Positions 7,775-15,052 of a DNA stretch of 43,644 nt are shown here, one piece after another. Source of the stretch: Streptomyces sp. NRRL F-5727 (GTDB lineage: Bacteria; Actinomycetota; Actinomycetes; Streptomycetales; Streptomycetaceae); the NCBI RefSeq assembly GCF_000719555.1, contig NZ_JOGX01000056.1, positions 1 to 43,644 on the forward strand. Reading direction: 5' to 3'. Position numbers and translations under genes: made by a program. The notes beneath the pieces are model-generated. The model searched no databases, was not told the DNA's origin, and was given only the letters and a program-made list of their open reading frames with translations. Each line of letters begins with the position of its first letter. Positions within the stretch are counted from its first letter, which is position 1.

Positions 7775-9217
7775 TCACCGGTACTCCGACAGTCTTCGGT
7801 TGATGCCGAGCACCGCGGCCAGCGCGCCCAGCGCGCCGAGCGCCGCAGCCCCCAGCGGCAGCCCGGCCAGCGCGTCCACCGCCCCGCGCGCGGAGCGGGT
7901 GAACTCGTCCTGCTCGTGGGTGAGGGCCCGCTCCAGGGCCGCGTCGACCTGGTCGAAGGACCAGCCGGCCGACTCCTTCGGCTCCGCCTCGCCCTTCGGC
8001 CCGACGATCAGGTCGAGGGCGCCGCGGTAGTCGCCGTCCTCGCCGCGCTTCTGCGCCTCGGCGTGCCGCTTCCGCCACTCCTCGACCCGGGCCGTGGCCT
8101 CGGCCAGCGGGGCCCGGCCGGCCTCGTCGTCGGCGAGCCGGGTCGCCCGGGCGAGCGCGTCGGCGAGCGCGCCCATCCCGGTCGTGTACTCCGCCTCGTA
8201 CTTGTCGTTCTTCCCGTCCTCGGTCAGCACCGCGCCCCGGGCGACCTGCGTCAGGTTCTCGTTGGCGCGGGCCTTGAGGGAGCTGATCCGCGCCTCGTTG
8301 AGGAGCTGGAGCGACTGCTGGCCCTCGGACTGCGCCGAGCCCAGACCGGTCCGGGCCACCGTGTGCGCCCCGGCCAGCCACAGCAGCACCACCACGGAGG
8401 CGGCGGTGGCGGCGAGCAGCCCCCGGCTGAAGACCCGGTTGGTCCGCCGGTACTCGCGCCGCTGCGCCCACGCCAGCACCCCGAGGGCGAGCACGCCGGC
8501 GCCGAGCGCCAGGTACGGCCAGGCGCGGGCGTCGTCGTCGTCCTGGTGCAGCCGGGCGGTCTCCGCCGCGTACAGCCGCTCGGCGGCGGGCAGCAGCCGG
8601 GTCGTCATCTCCTGGTTCGCGTACCGCAGATAGGCGCCGCCGAGCGGCAGGCCCTGCCGGTTGGCGGCCCGGGCGCGCTCGATCAGCCCGGTGTAGCGGG
8701 GCAGCAGTTCGTTGAGGGTGGTGATCTCGCGGGCCGACTCGTCCGAACCGTCCGTGTTCGCCGCGGCCTTCACCAGGAGCCGGGAGGCGGTCGTGATGTC
8801 CCGGTCGTAGCGGGCGCGGGACTCGGCCGGTTCGCGTATCCCGGCGAGGAAGCCGGCCGCGGCGGTCGAGTCCGCGTCGGCCAGGGAGCGGTAGATCGCG
8901 GCGGCGTCGGCGCTCAGCGGCTGGCTGCGCCCGACGACGTCCTCGGCGGAGCCGGCCCGGTCGGCCGCCTCGAGTCCGGCGACCGTGCCGAGCGCCAGGA
9001 CGAGCAGGGCGAGGACGGCCCCGAGGATCCGCAGCCGGCCCGGCTCGGTCGTCGCCGCCTGCCGCATCACCTCGCGCCCGGTCGCCCACGCACCCCTTGC
9101 GGGCGGTGGAGCGGCGCCGACGGCGGCGGCGCGCGAGACCTGACCGGGAACGGCCGGACGCGCGGGCGCGGATGCCGGGTGCGGCGCCGCGGCGGGCGCG
9201 CTCGGCGGGTGTGTCAC
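7775..9217 (-). CDS. glnX: GlnX-like four-helix membrane signalling protein
   Basis: 480 aa from GTG. A Pro/Ala-rich cytoplasmic start (1-58) is followed by four predicted membrane helices at about 64-83, 234-251, 266-284 and 446-471. These enclose two outside domains of about 150-160 residues each that look all-helical, like four-helix-bundle sensor modules. This matches GlnX, the membrane protein that in mycobacteria links the GlnH binding protein to cytosolic PknG. Nothing in it resembles a transporter or a histidine kinase. The GTG at 9217 has AGGGGGAGG just upstream and begins MTHPPSAPAAAPHPAS. The frame stays open further upstream, but there it runs through the repeat-rich promoter region and is not coding. 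First gene of the operon. Confidence 0.8.
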   Translation of the reverse strand: MTHPPSAPAAAPHPASAPARPAVPGQVSRAAAVGAAPPPARGAWATGREVMRQAATTEPGRLRILGAVLALLVLALGTVAGLEAADRAGSAEDVVGRSQPLSADAAAIYRSLADADSTAAAGFLAGIREPAESRARYDRDITTASRLLVKAAANTDGSDESAREITTLNELLPRYTGLIERARAANRQGLPLGGAYLRYANQEMTTRLLPAAERLYAAETARLHQDDDDARAWPYLALGAGVLALGVLAWAQRREYRRTNRVFSRGLLAATAASVVVLLWLAGAHTVARTGLGSAQSEGQQSLQLLNEARISSLKARANENLTQVARGAVLTEDGKNDKYEAEYTTGMGALADALARATRLADDEAGRAPLAEATARVEEWRKRHAEAQKRGEDGDYRGALDLIVGPKGEAEPKESAGWSFDQVDAALERALTHEQDEFTRSARGAVDALAGLPLGAAALGALGALAAVLGINRRLSEYR

Positions 9218-9459
9218 GTGACCTCCCCCTCGGTCTCGACGTCGATCGACCCCGGCGAGCAGTATGGCCGCAGGCGACCCGCCCGCACACCGGGAATGAC
9301 ACGATCTTGTGCCTATCGTGCCCCACTCTCCCGGGACTTCCGCGGGCGAGGCCCCTTCGCCGGCCCGCCGGCCGCCCTCGGGCCTCCCCGAACTCCCCTC
9401 GATCCCCCCTCGAACTTCCCTCGAACTTCCCTCGAACACCTCTCACTCTGAATACGACG
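9218..9459 (-). promoter_or_regulatory. Promoter/regulatory region of the glnX-glnH-pknG operon
   Basis: The gap between the csnK terminator and glnX. It holds the 11-bp tandem repeats described separately. It also has an inverted repeat CACGAT-N9-ATCGTG at 9300-9320, about 85 nt before the glnX start, which could be an operator. I do not see a convincing -10 hexamer; a TAGGCA on the minus strand inside the inverted repeat is the nearest candidate. Confidence 0.45.
9385..9436 (-). repeat. 11-bp tandem repeats with TCGAGGG heptamers (SARP-box-like)
   Basis: On the minus strand the heptamer TCGAGGG occurs four times without error, at 9429-9435, 9418-9424, 9407-9413 and 9396-9402, each separated by exactly 4 nt. 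A fifth degenerate copy (TCGGGGA) lies at 9385-9391. Heptamers of the form TCGAGSS spaced by 4 bp, one helical turn apart, are the known recognition pattern of SARP-family activators such as ActII-ORF4 and DnrI. The copies point towards glnX, whose start lies about 180 nt downstream. Confidence 0.6.
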
Positions 9460-9490
9460 GATCCCCCGGATCGGTTCCACCCGGGGGATC
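9460..9490 (-). terminator. Hairpin terminator after csnK
   Basis: Perfect 10-bp stem GATCCCCCGG / CCGGGGGATC with an 11-nt loop, 27 nt after the csnK stop codon. There is no clear U-tract, as is usual in this GC-rich DNA. Confidence 0.75.
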
Positions 9491-9516
9491 GCTCGAACAG
9501 GTGAACATGTCGGGCG

Positions 9517-10491
9517 TCAGTCCGCGTAGTGCGCCCGCAGCCGCGCCGCCGCCCCCGCCACCGCGCCGGCCTCGTCCAGGGCGAGCAGCCCCGCGCCCAG
9601 CACCGGCGGCGCCGTCACGAACCGGACGACCGCCTTCGGCGCCCGCTCCCCGAGGAGTTCGAGGATCCGGGCGTCCAACTGCGGATGCCGGGCCGCGAGG
9701 ACGCTGCCGCCGAGGACCACCGGCGCCTCCTCGTCGAGGAGTCCGAGCCGCCGCAGCGCCACCGTCGACAGGGCCACGACCTCCTCGGCCATCCGGTGCA
9801 CCAGGGACAGCGCCACCGGGTCGCCCTCCGCCGCCACCCGGAACAGCACCGGCGTCAGCTCGTGCCGCCGCGCGTGCGGGATCCGGCCCAGGTGCACGGC
9901 CTCGATCAGCGCGTACATGCTCTCCAGGCCGAAGTGCGCGGGCAGCGCCCGGGCCAGCTCGGTCGGCTCGCCCCGGCCGTCCTCGGCCCGGGCCGCGCAC
10001 CACATGGCCTCGTCGGAGAGGCCGCCGCCCCCGCCCCAGTCCCCGGAGATCTTCCCGAGCGCCGGGAAGCGGGCGGTCCGCCCGTCCGGCGTCATGCCCA
10101 CGCAGTTCACCCCGGCCCCGCAGACCACGGCCACCCCGCGCGGCTCGTCGAGCCCGGCCCGCAGGATCGCGAAGGTGTCGTTGTGGACCCGGATCGAGCG
10201 GCTCAGGTGCCGGGCGTACAGGGCCTGTTCGAGCTCCAGCTCCTCCACGGGCAGATCGGCGTTGGCGAGACAGGCCGTGACGTGCGCGAACGCCGGAGCC
10301 CCGGCACCGCCGGCCTCCTCCCAGGCCCGCCCCACGATCTCCGCCAGCCCGTCGACGGCCGTCGCCACCCCCACCACCGGCGGCTGGAAGCCGCCCCCGC
10401 GCGCCGAGCCCAGCACCGTCCCGTCCGGCGCGACGACCGCCACGTCGGTCTTGCTGTTGCCCGCGTCGACCGCGAGCAGCGCCCCGTTCAC
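9517..10491 (-). CDS. csnK: BadF/BadG-family sugar kinase (N-acetylglucosamine kinase-like, CsnK)
   Basis: 324 aa. An N-terminal ATPase phosphate-1 motif (LLAVDAGNSKTDVAVV) is followed by the adenosine and phosphate-2 regions (VAVVCGAGVNCVG, GDWGGGGGLSDEAMW) of the BadF/BadG/BcrA/BcrD ATPase fold used by N-acetylglucosamine and glucosamine kinases. It should phosphorylate the amino sugar released from the imported oligosaccharide, using ATP in the cytosol. The GTG start overlaps the TGA of csnH (GTGA), giving tight coupling to the hydrolase. In Streptomyces coelicolor and S. lividans the csnR-csnK operon is known (from memory) to serve uptake of chitosan-derived glucosamine oligosaccharides, and gene order and families match. 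The true sugar here is not shown by the sequence. Confidence 0.85.
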   Translation of the reverse strand: MNGALLAVDAGNSKTDVAVVAPDGTVLGSARGGGFQPPVVGVATAVDGLAEIVGRAWEEAGGAGAPAFAHVTACLANADLPVEELELEQALYARHLSRSIRVHNDTFAILRAGLDEPRGVAVVCGAGVNCVGMTPDGRTARFPALGKISGDWGGGGGLSDEAMWCAARAEDGRGEPTELARALPAHFGLESMYALIEAVHLGRIPHARRHELTPVLFRVAAEGDPVALSLVHRMAEEVVALSTVALRRLGLLDEEAPVVLGGSVLAARHPQLDARILELLGERAPKAVVRFVTAPPVLGAGLLALDEAGAVAGAAARLRAHYAD

Positions 10492-11753
10492 GCCCACGCG
10501 AGGTGCTCCCGGTTGTGGGCGACCAGCCGGTCGGTGAGCTGCTCGGCGTACGCGTACTGGCCGACCAGCGGGTGGGCGAGCAGCGCCTTGAAGACCCGCT
10601 CCCGGCCGCCGCGCAGGGCCGCGTCGAGCGCCAGGTCCTCGTAGGCCGTGACGTTCGCGATCAGACCGGCGTACAGCGGGTCCACCGGCGCGACCGGCAG
10701 CGGCACCGGGCCGCCGGGCCCGACCGCCGCCTGCGTCTCGATGACGGCGTCGTCCGGCAGGAACGGCAGCGTCCCGCCGTTGCGGGTGTTCACCACCTGG
10801 TACGGCGAGCCCGCCCCGCCCAGCAGCGAGGCCGCCAGGTCCACGGCGGCCTCCGAGTAGAAGGCCCCGCCGCGCTTGCCGAGCAGCGCCGGCTTCTCGT
10901 CGAGCGCCGGGTCCCCGTACATCTCCAGGAGCTCCTTCTCCATCGCGGCGACCTCGGCGGCCCGCGACGGCTTGGTGCGCAGCTCCTCCACCACCTCGTC
11001 GTGCGCGTAGTAGTAGCGCAGGTAGTACGAGGGGACGACGCCGAAGCGGTCCATCACCAGGCGCGGCAGGTGCAGGTCGCCGGCGATCGTGTCGCCGTGC
11101 TCGGCGAGCAGCCGGGGCAGCACGTCCTCGCCGTCCGGGCCGCCGAGCCGGACGCCGGTCTCCCAGGTGAGGTGGTTGAGGCCGATGTGGTCGAGGTGGA
11201 TCTCGGCCGGGGCCACGTCGAGGAGCTTCGCGAACTTGCGCTGGAAGCCGATGGCGACGTTGCAGAGTCCGACGGCCTTGTGCCCGGCGTTCAGCAGCGC
11301 GCGGGTGACGATGCCGACGGGGTTGGTGAAGTCGATGATCCAGGCGTCCGGGTTGGCGCGCCGGACCCGCTCGGCGATGTCGAGGACGACGGGGACCGTG
11401 CGCAGCGCCTTGGCGAGGCCGCCGGCGCCGGTGGTCTCCTGGCCGACGCAGCCGCACTCCAGCGGCCAGGTCTCGTCCTGGTTCCGGGCGGCCTGGCCGC
11501 CGACGCGGAGCTGGAGGAGGACGGCGTCGGCGCCCTCGACGGCGGCGTCGAGGTCGGTGGTGGTGGTGATCGTCCCGTCGTGGTCCTGCTTGGCGAAGAT
11601 CCGGCGGGCGAGCCCGCCGACCAGGTCGAGCCGGTCGGCGGCCGGGTCGACGAGGACGAGTTCGGTGATGGGCAGGGTGTCGCGCAGCCGCGCGAATCCG
11701 TCGATCAGTTCGGGGGTGTAGGTCGAACCGCCCCCCACGACAGCGAGCTTCAT
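10488..11753 (-). CDS. csnH: GH4-family glycoside hydrolase (6-phospho-beta-glucosidase-like, CsnH)
   Basis: 421 aa, full length for GH4. It starts MKLAVVGGGSTYTPELIDG, a Rossmann NAD(H) site. It also carries the GH4 hallmarks: IIDFTNPVGIVTRALL, the metal-ligand Cys in GLCNVAIG and the metal-ligand His in HLDHIGLNHLTW. GH4 enzymes cleave glycosides by NAD-dependent oxidation and elimination and need Mn2+. Annotation pipelines call this family 6-phospho-beta-glucosidase. The operon has an ABC transporter rather than a PTS, so the imported sugar enters unphosphorylated; either the downstream kinase acts first or this member accepts unphosphorylated glucosamine oligomers. It lies 7 nt after the permease gene csnG, and its stop overlaps csnK. 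Confidence 0.85.
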   Translation of the reverse strand: MKLAVVGGGSTYTPELIDGFARLRDTLPITELVLVDPAADRLDLVGGLARRIFAKQDHDGTITTTTDLDAAVEGADAVLLQLRVGGQAARNQDETWPLECGCVGQETTGAGGLAKALRTVPVVLDIAERVRRANPDAWIIDFTNPVGIVTRALLNAGHKAVGLCNVAIGFQRKFAKLLDVAPAEIHLDHIGLNHLTWETGVRLGGPDGEDVLPRLLAEHGDTIAGDLHLPRLVMDRFGVVPSYYLRYYYAHDEVVEELRTKPSRAAEVAAMEKELLEMYGDPALDEKPALLGKRGGAFYSEAAVDLAASLLGGAGSPYQVVNTRNGGTLPFLPDDAVIETQAAVGPGGPVPLPVAPVDPLYAGLIANVTAYEDLALDAALRGGRERVFKALLAHPLVGQYAYAEQLTDRLVAHNREHLAWA

Positions 11754-11760
11754 GAGTGTC

Positions 11761-12627
11761 TCAGCCCTTCACTCCGGTCAGGGTGACTCCCTCGACGAAC
11801 GCCTTCTGCGCGAAGAAGAACACGAGGATCACGGGGGCCATGACCAGGACGGTCGCGGCCATGGTCAGGTTCCAGTCGGTGTGGTGCGCGCCCTTGAAGG
11901 ACTCCAGGCCGTAACTGAGCGTCCAGGCGGCCGGGTTCTCGGAGGCGTAGATCTGCGGCCCGAAGTAGTCGTTCCAGCAGGAGAAGAACTGGAAGAGGGC
12001 GACGGCGGCGATGCCGGGCTTCGCCATCGGCAGCACGATCCGCAGCAGGGTGCGCAGTTCGCCGCAGCCGTCGATCCGGGCCGCCTCGACGTACTCGTCG
12101 GGGATGGTGAGGAGGAACTGGCGCAGCAGGAAGACGGCGAAGGCGTCGCCGAAGGCCAGCGGGATGATCAGCGGCCAGAGCGACCCGGAGAGGTCCATCT
12201 GCTTGGCCCAGAACAGGTACATGGGGATGATCACGACCTGCGGCGGCAGCATCATCATCGAGATGACGAGCAGCAGCGACAGGTGCCGGCCGCGGAAGCG
12301 GAACTTGGCGAGCGCGTAGGCGACGGGGATCGACGACACCACGACGAGGACGGTGCCGAGCCCGGCGTACAGCAGCGAGTTCCTCCACCAGGTGAGGAAG
12401 CCGGGCGTCTCGAAGACCTCGGCGTAGTTCTCGAAGTGCCAGGAGTCCGGGGTGAGGTCGCGGGTGAGCGCCTGCTGGTCGCTCATCAGCGAGGTGAGGA
12501 CGACGAAGACGAACGGCAGGACGAAGAAGAGGGCCGCGGCGATCCCGAGGGAGTGCACGGCGATCCAGTGCAGCAGGGCCTTGCGGCGGGCCGTCCGGGC
12601 GGCGGGCGCGGTCAGGGACACGGTCAT
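11761..12627 (-). CDS. csnG: Carbohydrate ABC transporter permease, MalG type (CsnG)
   Basis: 288 aa with six predicted membrane helices, the first at about 25-50 (LGIAAALFFVLPFVFVVLTS). The EAA loop that docks the ATPase is clear: DEYVEAARIDGCGELRTLLR...LPMAKPG. It is the second permease half of a CUT1 sugar importer and ends KAFVEGVTLTGVKG, typical for the MalG group. The start is 3 nt after the csnF stop. No ATPase gene is in the operon; in Streptomyces the shared MsiK ATPase energises many CUT1 importers and probably this one as well. Confidence 0.9.
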   Translation of the reverse strand: MTVSLTAPAARTARRKALLHWIAVHSLGIAAALFFVLPFVFVVLTSLMSDQQALTRDLTPDSWHFENYAEVFETPGFLTWWRNSLLYAGLGTVLVVVSSIPVAYALAKFRFRGRHLSLLLVISMMMLPPQVVIIPMYLFWAKQMDLSGSLWPLIIPLAFGDAFAVFLLRQFLLTIPDEYVEAARIDGCGELRTLLRIVLPMAKPGIAAVALFQFFSCWNDYFGPQIYASENPAAWTLSYGLESFKGAHHTDWNLTMAATVLVMAPVILVFFFAQKAFVEGVTLTGVKG

Positions 12628-12630
12628 GGT

Positions 12631-13629
12631 TCAGTCACCCGAGCCGATCAGGCCGCCGCGCCGCCGCATGAGCAGGGCGGTGAAGGCCATGGAGAAGGCG
12701 AAGAGCACGAGCGCGATCACACAGGCCGCGCCGTAGTTGAACTGGCTGAAGCCGAGGCTGTAGACGAGCTGCGGCAGGGTGAGCGTGGAGTCGTCCGGGT
12801 AGCCGGGGACGAAGGTGACGCCGGAGCCGCCCATCACGCCCGAGGCGACCTTTGAGGCCACGATCGGCTGCGTGTAGTACTGCATCGCGCCGATGACCCC
12901 GGTGACCAGGGCGAAGAGGATGATCGGCGAGATGTTCGGCAGGGTGATGTGCCGGAACCGCTGCCAGGGGCCCGCGCCGTCGAGCTCGGCGGCCTCGTAC
13001 TGCTCCTTGGGGACGTCGAGCAGGGCGGCCATGAAGATGACCATGAGATCGCCGATGCCCCACACGGCGAGGACGGTGAGGGCCGGCTTGGCCCAGGCGG
13101 CGTCGTTGAACCAGGCGGGGGCGGGCAGGCCGACGGCCTCCAGGAGCGAGTTGACCGGCCCGGTGCCGGGGTTGAGCAGGAAGACGAAGGCGAGGGTCGC
13201 CGCCACCGGCGGGGCCAGGTAGGGCAGGTAGAAGAGGGTCCGGAAGACCCCGGCGCCCGTCTTGATCTTCGTGATCAGCAGGCCGATGCCGAGGCCGAAG
13301 ACGACCCGGCAGCTCACCATGACGACACAGAGCCAGAGGGTGTTCTGGAGGGCGGGCCAGAACTGCGGGAACGACGTGAAGACGTACGTCCAGTTGTCCA
13401 GGCCGCGCCACTCGGGCGGGTTGAGCCCGTCGTACTTCATCAGCGAGAAGTAGACGGTCGAGACGAGCGGATAGGCGAAGAAGAAGCCGAAGCCGATCAG
13501 CCAGGGCGACATGAAGGCCAGGGTGCGGAGCGCGTTGCGGCGGCGTTTGGCCCGCAGCGTGTTCCGCGCCCCGGGGGCGGAGGCGGCCGGGGCGGCCGCC
13601 TCCGTCGCGGGCAGGGTGTCCGTGCTCAT
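12631..13629 (-). CDS. csnF: Carbohydrate ABC transporter permease, MalF type (CsnF)
   Basis: 332 aa, six predicted membrane helices after a 35-residue cytoplasmic N-terminus, the first around MSPWLIGFGFFFAYPLVSTV. The EAA motif is EQYEAAELDGAGPWQRFRHI followed by TLPNISP. First permease half of the CUT1 importer that pairs with the MalG-type gene next door. It lies 16 nt after the binding-protein gene. Substrate specificity cannot be read from the permease; the operon context suggests amino-sugar oligosaccharides. Confidence 0.9.
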   Translation of the reverse strand: MSTDTLPATEAAAPAASAPGARNTLRAKRRRNALRTLAFMSPWLIGFGFFFAYPLVSTVYFSLMKYDGLNPPEWRGLDNWTYVFTSFPQFWPALQNTLWLCVVMVSCRVVFGLGIGLLITKIKTGAGVFRTLFYLPYLAPPVAATLAFVFLLNPGTGPVNSLLEAVGLPAPAWFNDAAWAKPALTVLAVWGIGDLMVIFMAALLDVPKEQYEAAELDGAGPWQRFRHITLPNISPIILFALVTGVIGAMQYYTQPIVASKVASGVMGGSGVTFVPGYPDDSTLTLPQLVYSLGFSQFNYGAACVIALVLFAFSMAFTALLMRRRGGLIGSGD

Positions 13630-13645
13630 GGGCGGTGTCCGGCCG

Positions 13646-14992
13646 TCACTTCGCCGCGGCGATGTCGCGGTCGATCTGCGCGGCGGTGTCCGCGAGGCCC
13701 TTCTTCAGGTCGGTGACCTGGCCCTTCTCGTACCGCTGGGCGAACTTCTGGAGGGTGTCCTGGTACGCGGAGCCGTTCACCGCGCCGTCCGAGGTGGTGG
13801 ACTTCGGGTGCCGGGCGATGTCGAGGAAGGTCTTGAAGCGCGCGTCGAACTTCAGGTTCGGGGACTTCAGGGCGTCCAGGGTGGAGGGGACGTTGCCGAT
13901 GGAGTTGGCGAAGCTCACCACGGCCTCGGTGTCCGTGGTCATGTACTTGACCAGCTCCCAGGCGGCGTTCTGCTTCTTCGACTGCGGCGCGATGCCCATG
14001 ATCGTGCCGGAGAGGTAGCCCTTGCCGTACTCGGCCACCTCGTCGTCGGCGACCGGCAGCGGGGCGACGCCGACCTCGAACGGGACCTTGGCCTCCTTGA
14101 TGAAGTTCAGCCGCCACTCGCCGTCCAGCTGCATGGCGACCTGGCCGGTCTGGAAGGGGTGCTTGGCGCCCCACTCGTCACCGAAGGTGGTGCGGTACTT
14201 GTCGAGCTTCTGGAAGCCGCCGAGCGCGTCCACCAGCGACTTCTGGTACGTCATCATCTCGGCGAACGCCGGGTCCGTGCCGACCGTCGACCTGCCGTCC
14301 TCGCCGAAGTAGCCGCCGTGGCTCCACTGCGACATGTAGTGCGAGACGACCGTCTCGTAGCCGAGGTAGTTCGGCATGAAGCCGAGCCGCTCGTACGAGT
14401 CGCCCTTGGCCTTCGTCAGCTTCTTGGCGACCTCGGTGAACTCGGACCAGGTCTTCGGCGGCGCCTCCGGGTCGAGGCCGGCCTGCCGGAAGGCGTCCTT
14501 GTTGTAGTAGAGCCCGTACGCATCGGAGAGCAGCGGCAGCGTGCAGCGCTTGCCCTCGAACTGGGTGTAGTCCTGGAGGACCTTCGGGAAGATCGCGTCG
14601 AGGTCCAGCTTGTCCTTCTCGACGAAGGGCTTGAGGTCGGCGAGCGCGCCGGTGTGGCAGAACTTGCCGACGTTGGCCGTGGTGAAGGAGGCGACGACGT
14701 CGGGGCCGTTGGAGCCGCCCGCGCGGAGCGCCTGGCCGAGCTTGTCGTCGTTGATGTTGCCGACGACCTTCACCTTGATGTTCGGGTGCGCCTTGGTGAA
14801 GCGGGCGACGTTCTCCTCGATCGCCTTGACCTCGGAGGGGGCCGACCAGCCGTGCCAGAAGGTGAGGGTGGTCTCGGCCTTCGGGTCGTCGGCGGCCGTG
14901 TTGCTCGCGGAGCCGGTACAGGCGGTGGCGAAGAGGGCGAGCGAGGCGGTGGCGGCGAGTGCGGCGGCGGCTCTGCGGGCGCGTGCGGGCAT
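13646..14992 (-). CDS. csnE: Sugar-binding lipoprotein of ABC transporter (CsnE)
   Basis: 448 aa. A lipoprotein signal peptide with Arg residues at 4, 6 and 7, a hydrophobic core (LAATASLALFATA) and Cys25 in FATAC as the lipid-modified residue. The mature part is an extracellular solute-binding protein family 1 (MalE-like) fold: TLTFWHGWSAPSEVKAIEEN, ANVGKFCHTGALADLKPF, LPLLSDAYGLYYNKDAFRQA and PKTWSEFTEVAKKL. It captures the oligosaccharide outside the membrane and hands it to the two permeases. The start has AAGGGAGA upstream. It follows the repressor gene by 60 nt in the same direction, so the repressor and transporter genes form one operon. Confidence 0.92.
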   Translation of the reverse strand: MPARARRAAAALAATASLALFATACTGSASNTAADDPKAETTLTFWHGWSAPSEVKAIEENVARFTKAHPNIKVKVVGNINDDKLGQALRAGGSNGPDVVASFTTANVGKFCHTGALADLKPFVEKDKLDLDAIFPKVLQDYTQFEGKRCTLPLLSDAYGLYYNKDAFRQAGLDPEAPPKTWSEFTEVAKKLTKAKGDSYERLGFMPNYLGYETVVSHYMSQWSHGGYFGEDGRSTVGTDPAFAEMMTYQKSLVDALGGFQKLDKYRTTFGDEWGAKHPFQTGQVAMQLDGEWRLNFIKEAKVPFEVGVAPLPVADDEVAEYGKGYLSGTIMGIAPQSKKQNAAWELVKYMTTDTEAVVSFANSIGNVPSTLDALKSPNLKFDARFKTFLDIARHPKSTTSDGAVNGSAYQDTLQKFAQRYEKGQVTDLKKGLADTAAQIDRDIAAAK

Positions 14993-15052
14993 GTCGGTGT
15001 CTCCCTTGGCGGGCTCTGGAGGGGAAGGGACGGGAAGCGGGAAGGACGGGGG

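Noticed and set aside
9397..9439. 11-bp repeats as a CRISPR or phase-variable coding repeat
   Set aside because: Units are far too short for CRISPR, have no spacers, and lie outside any supported gene; the heptamer-plus-4 design fits a regulator site better.
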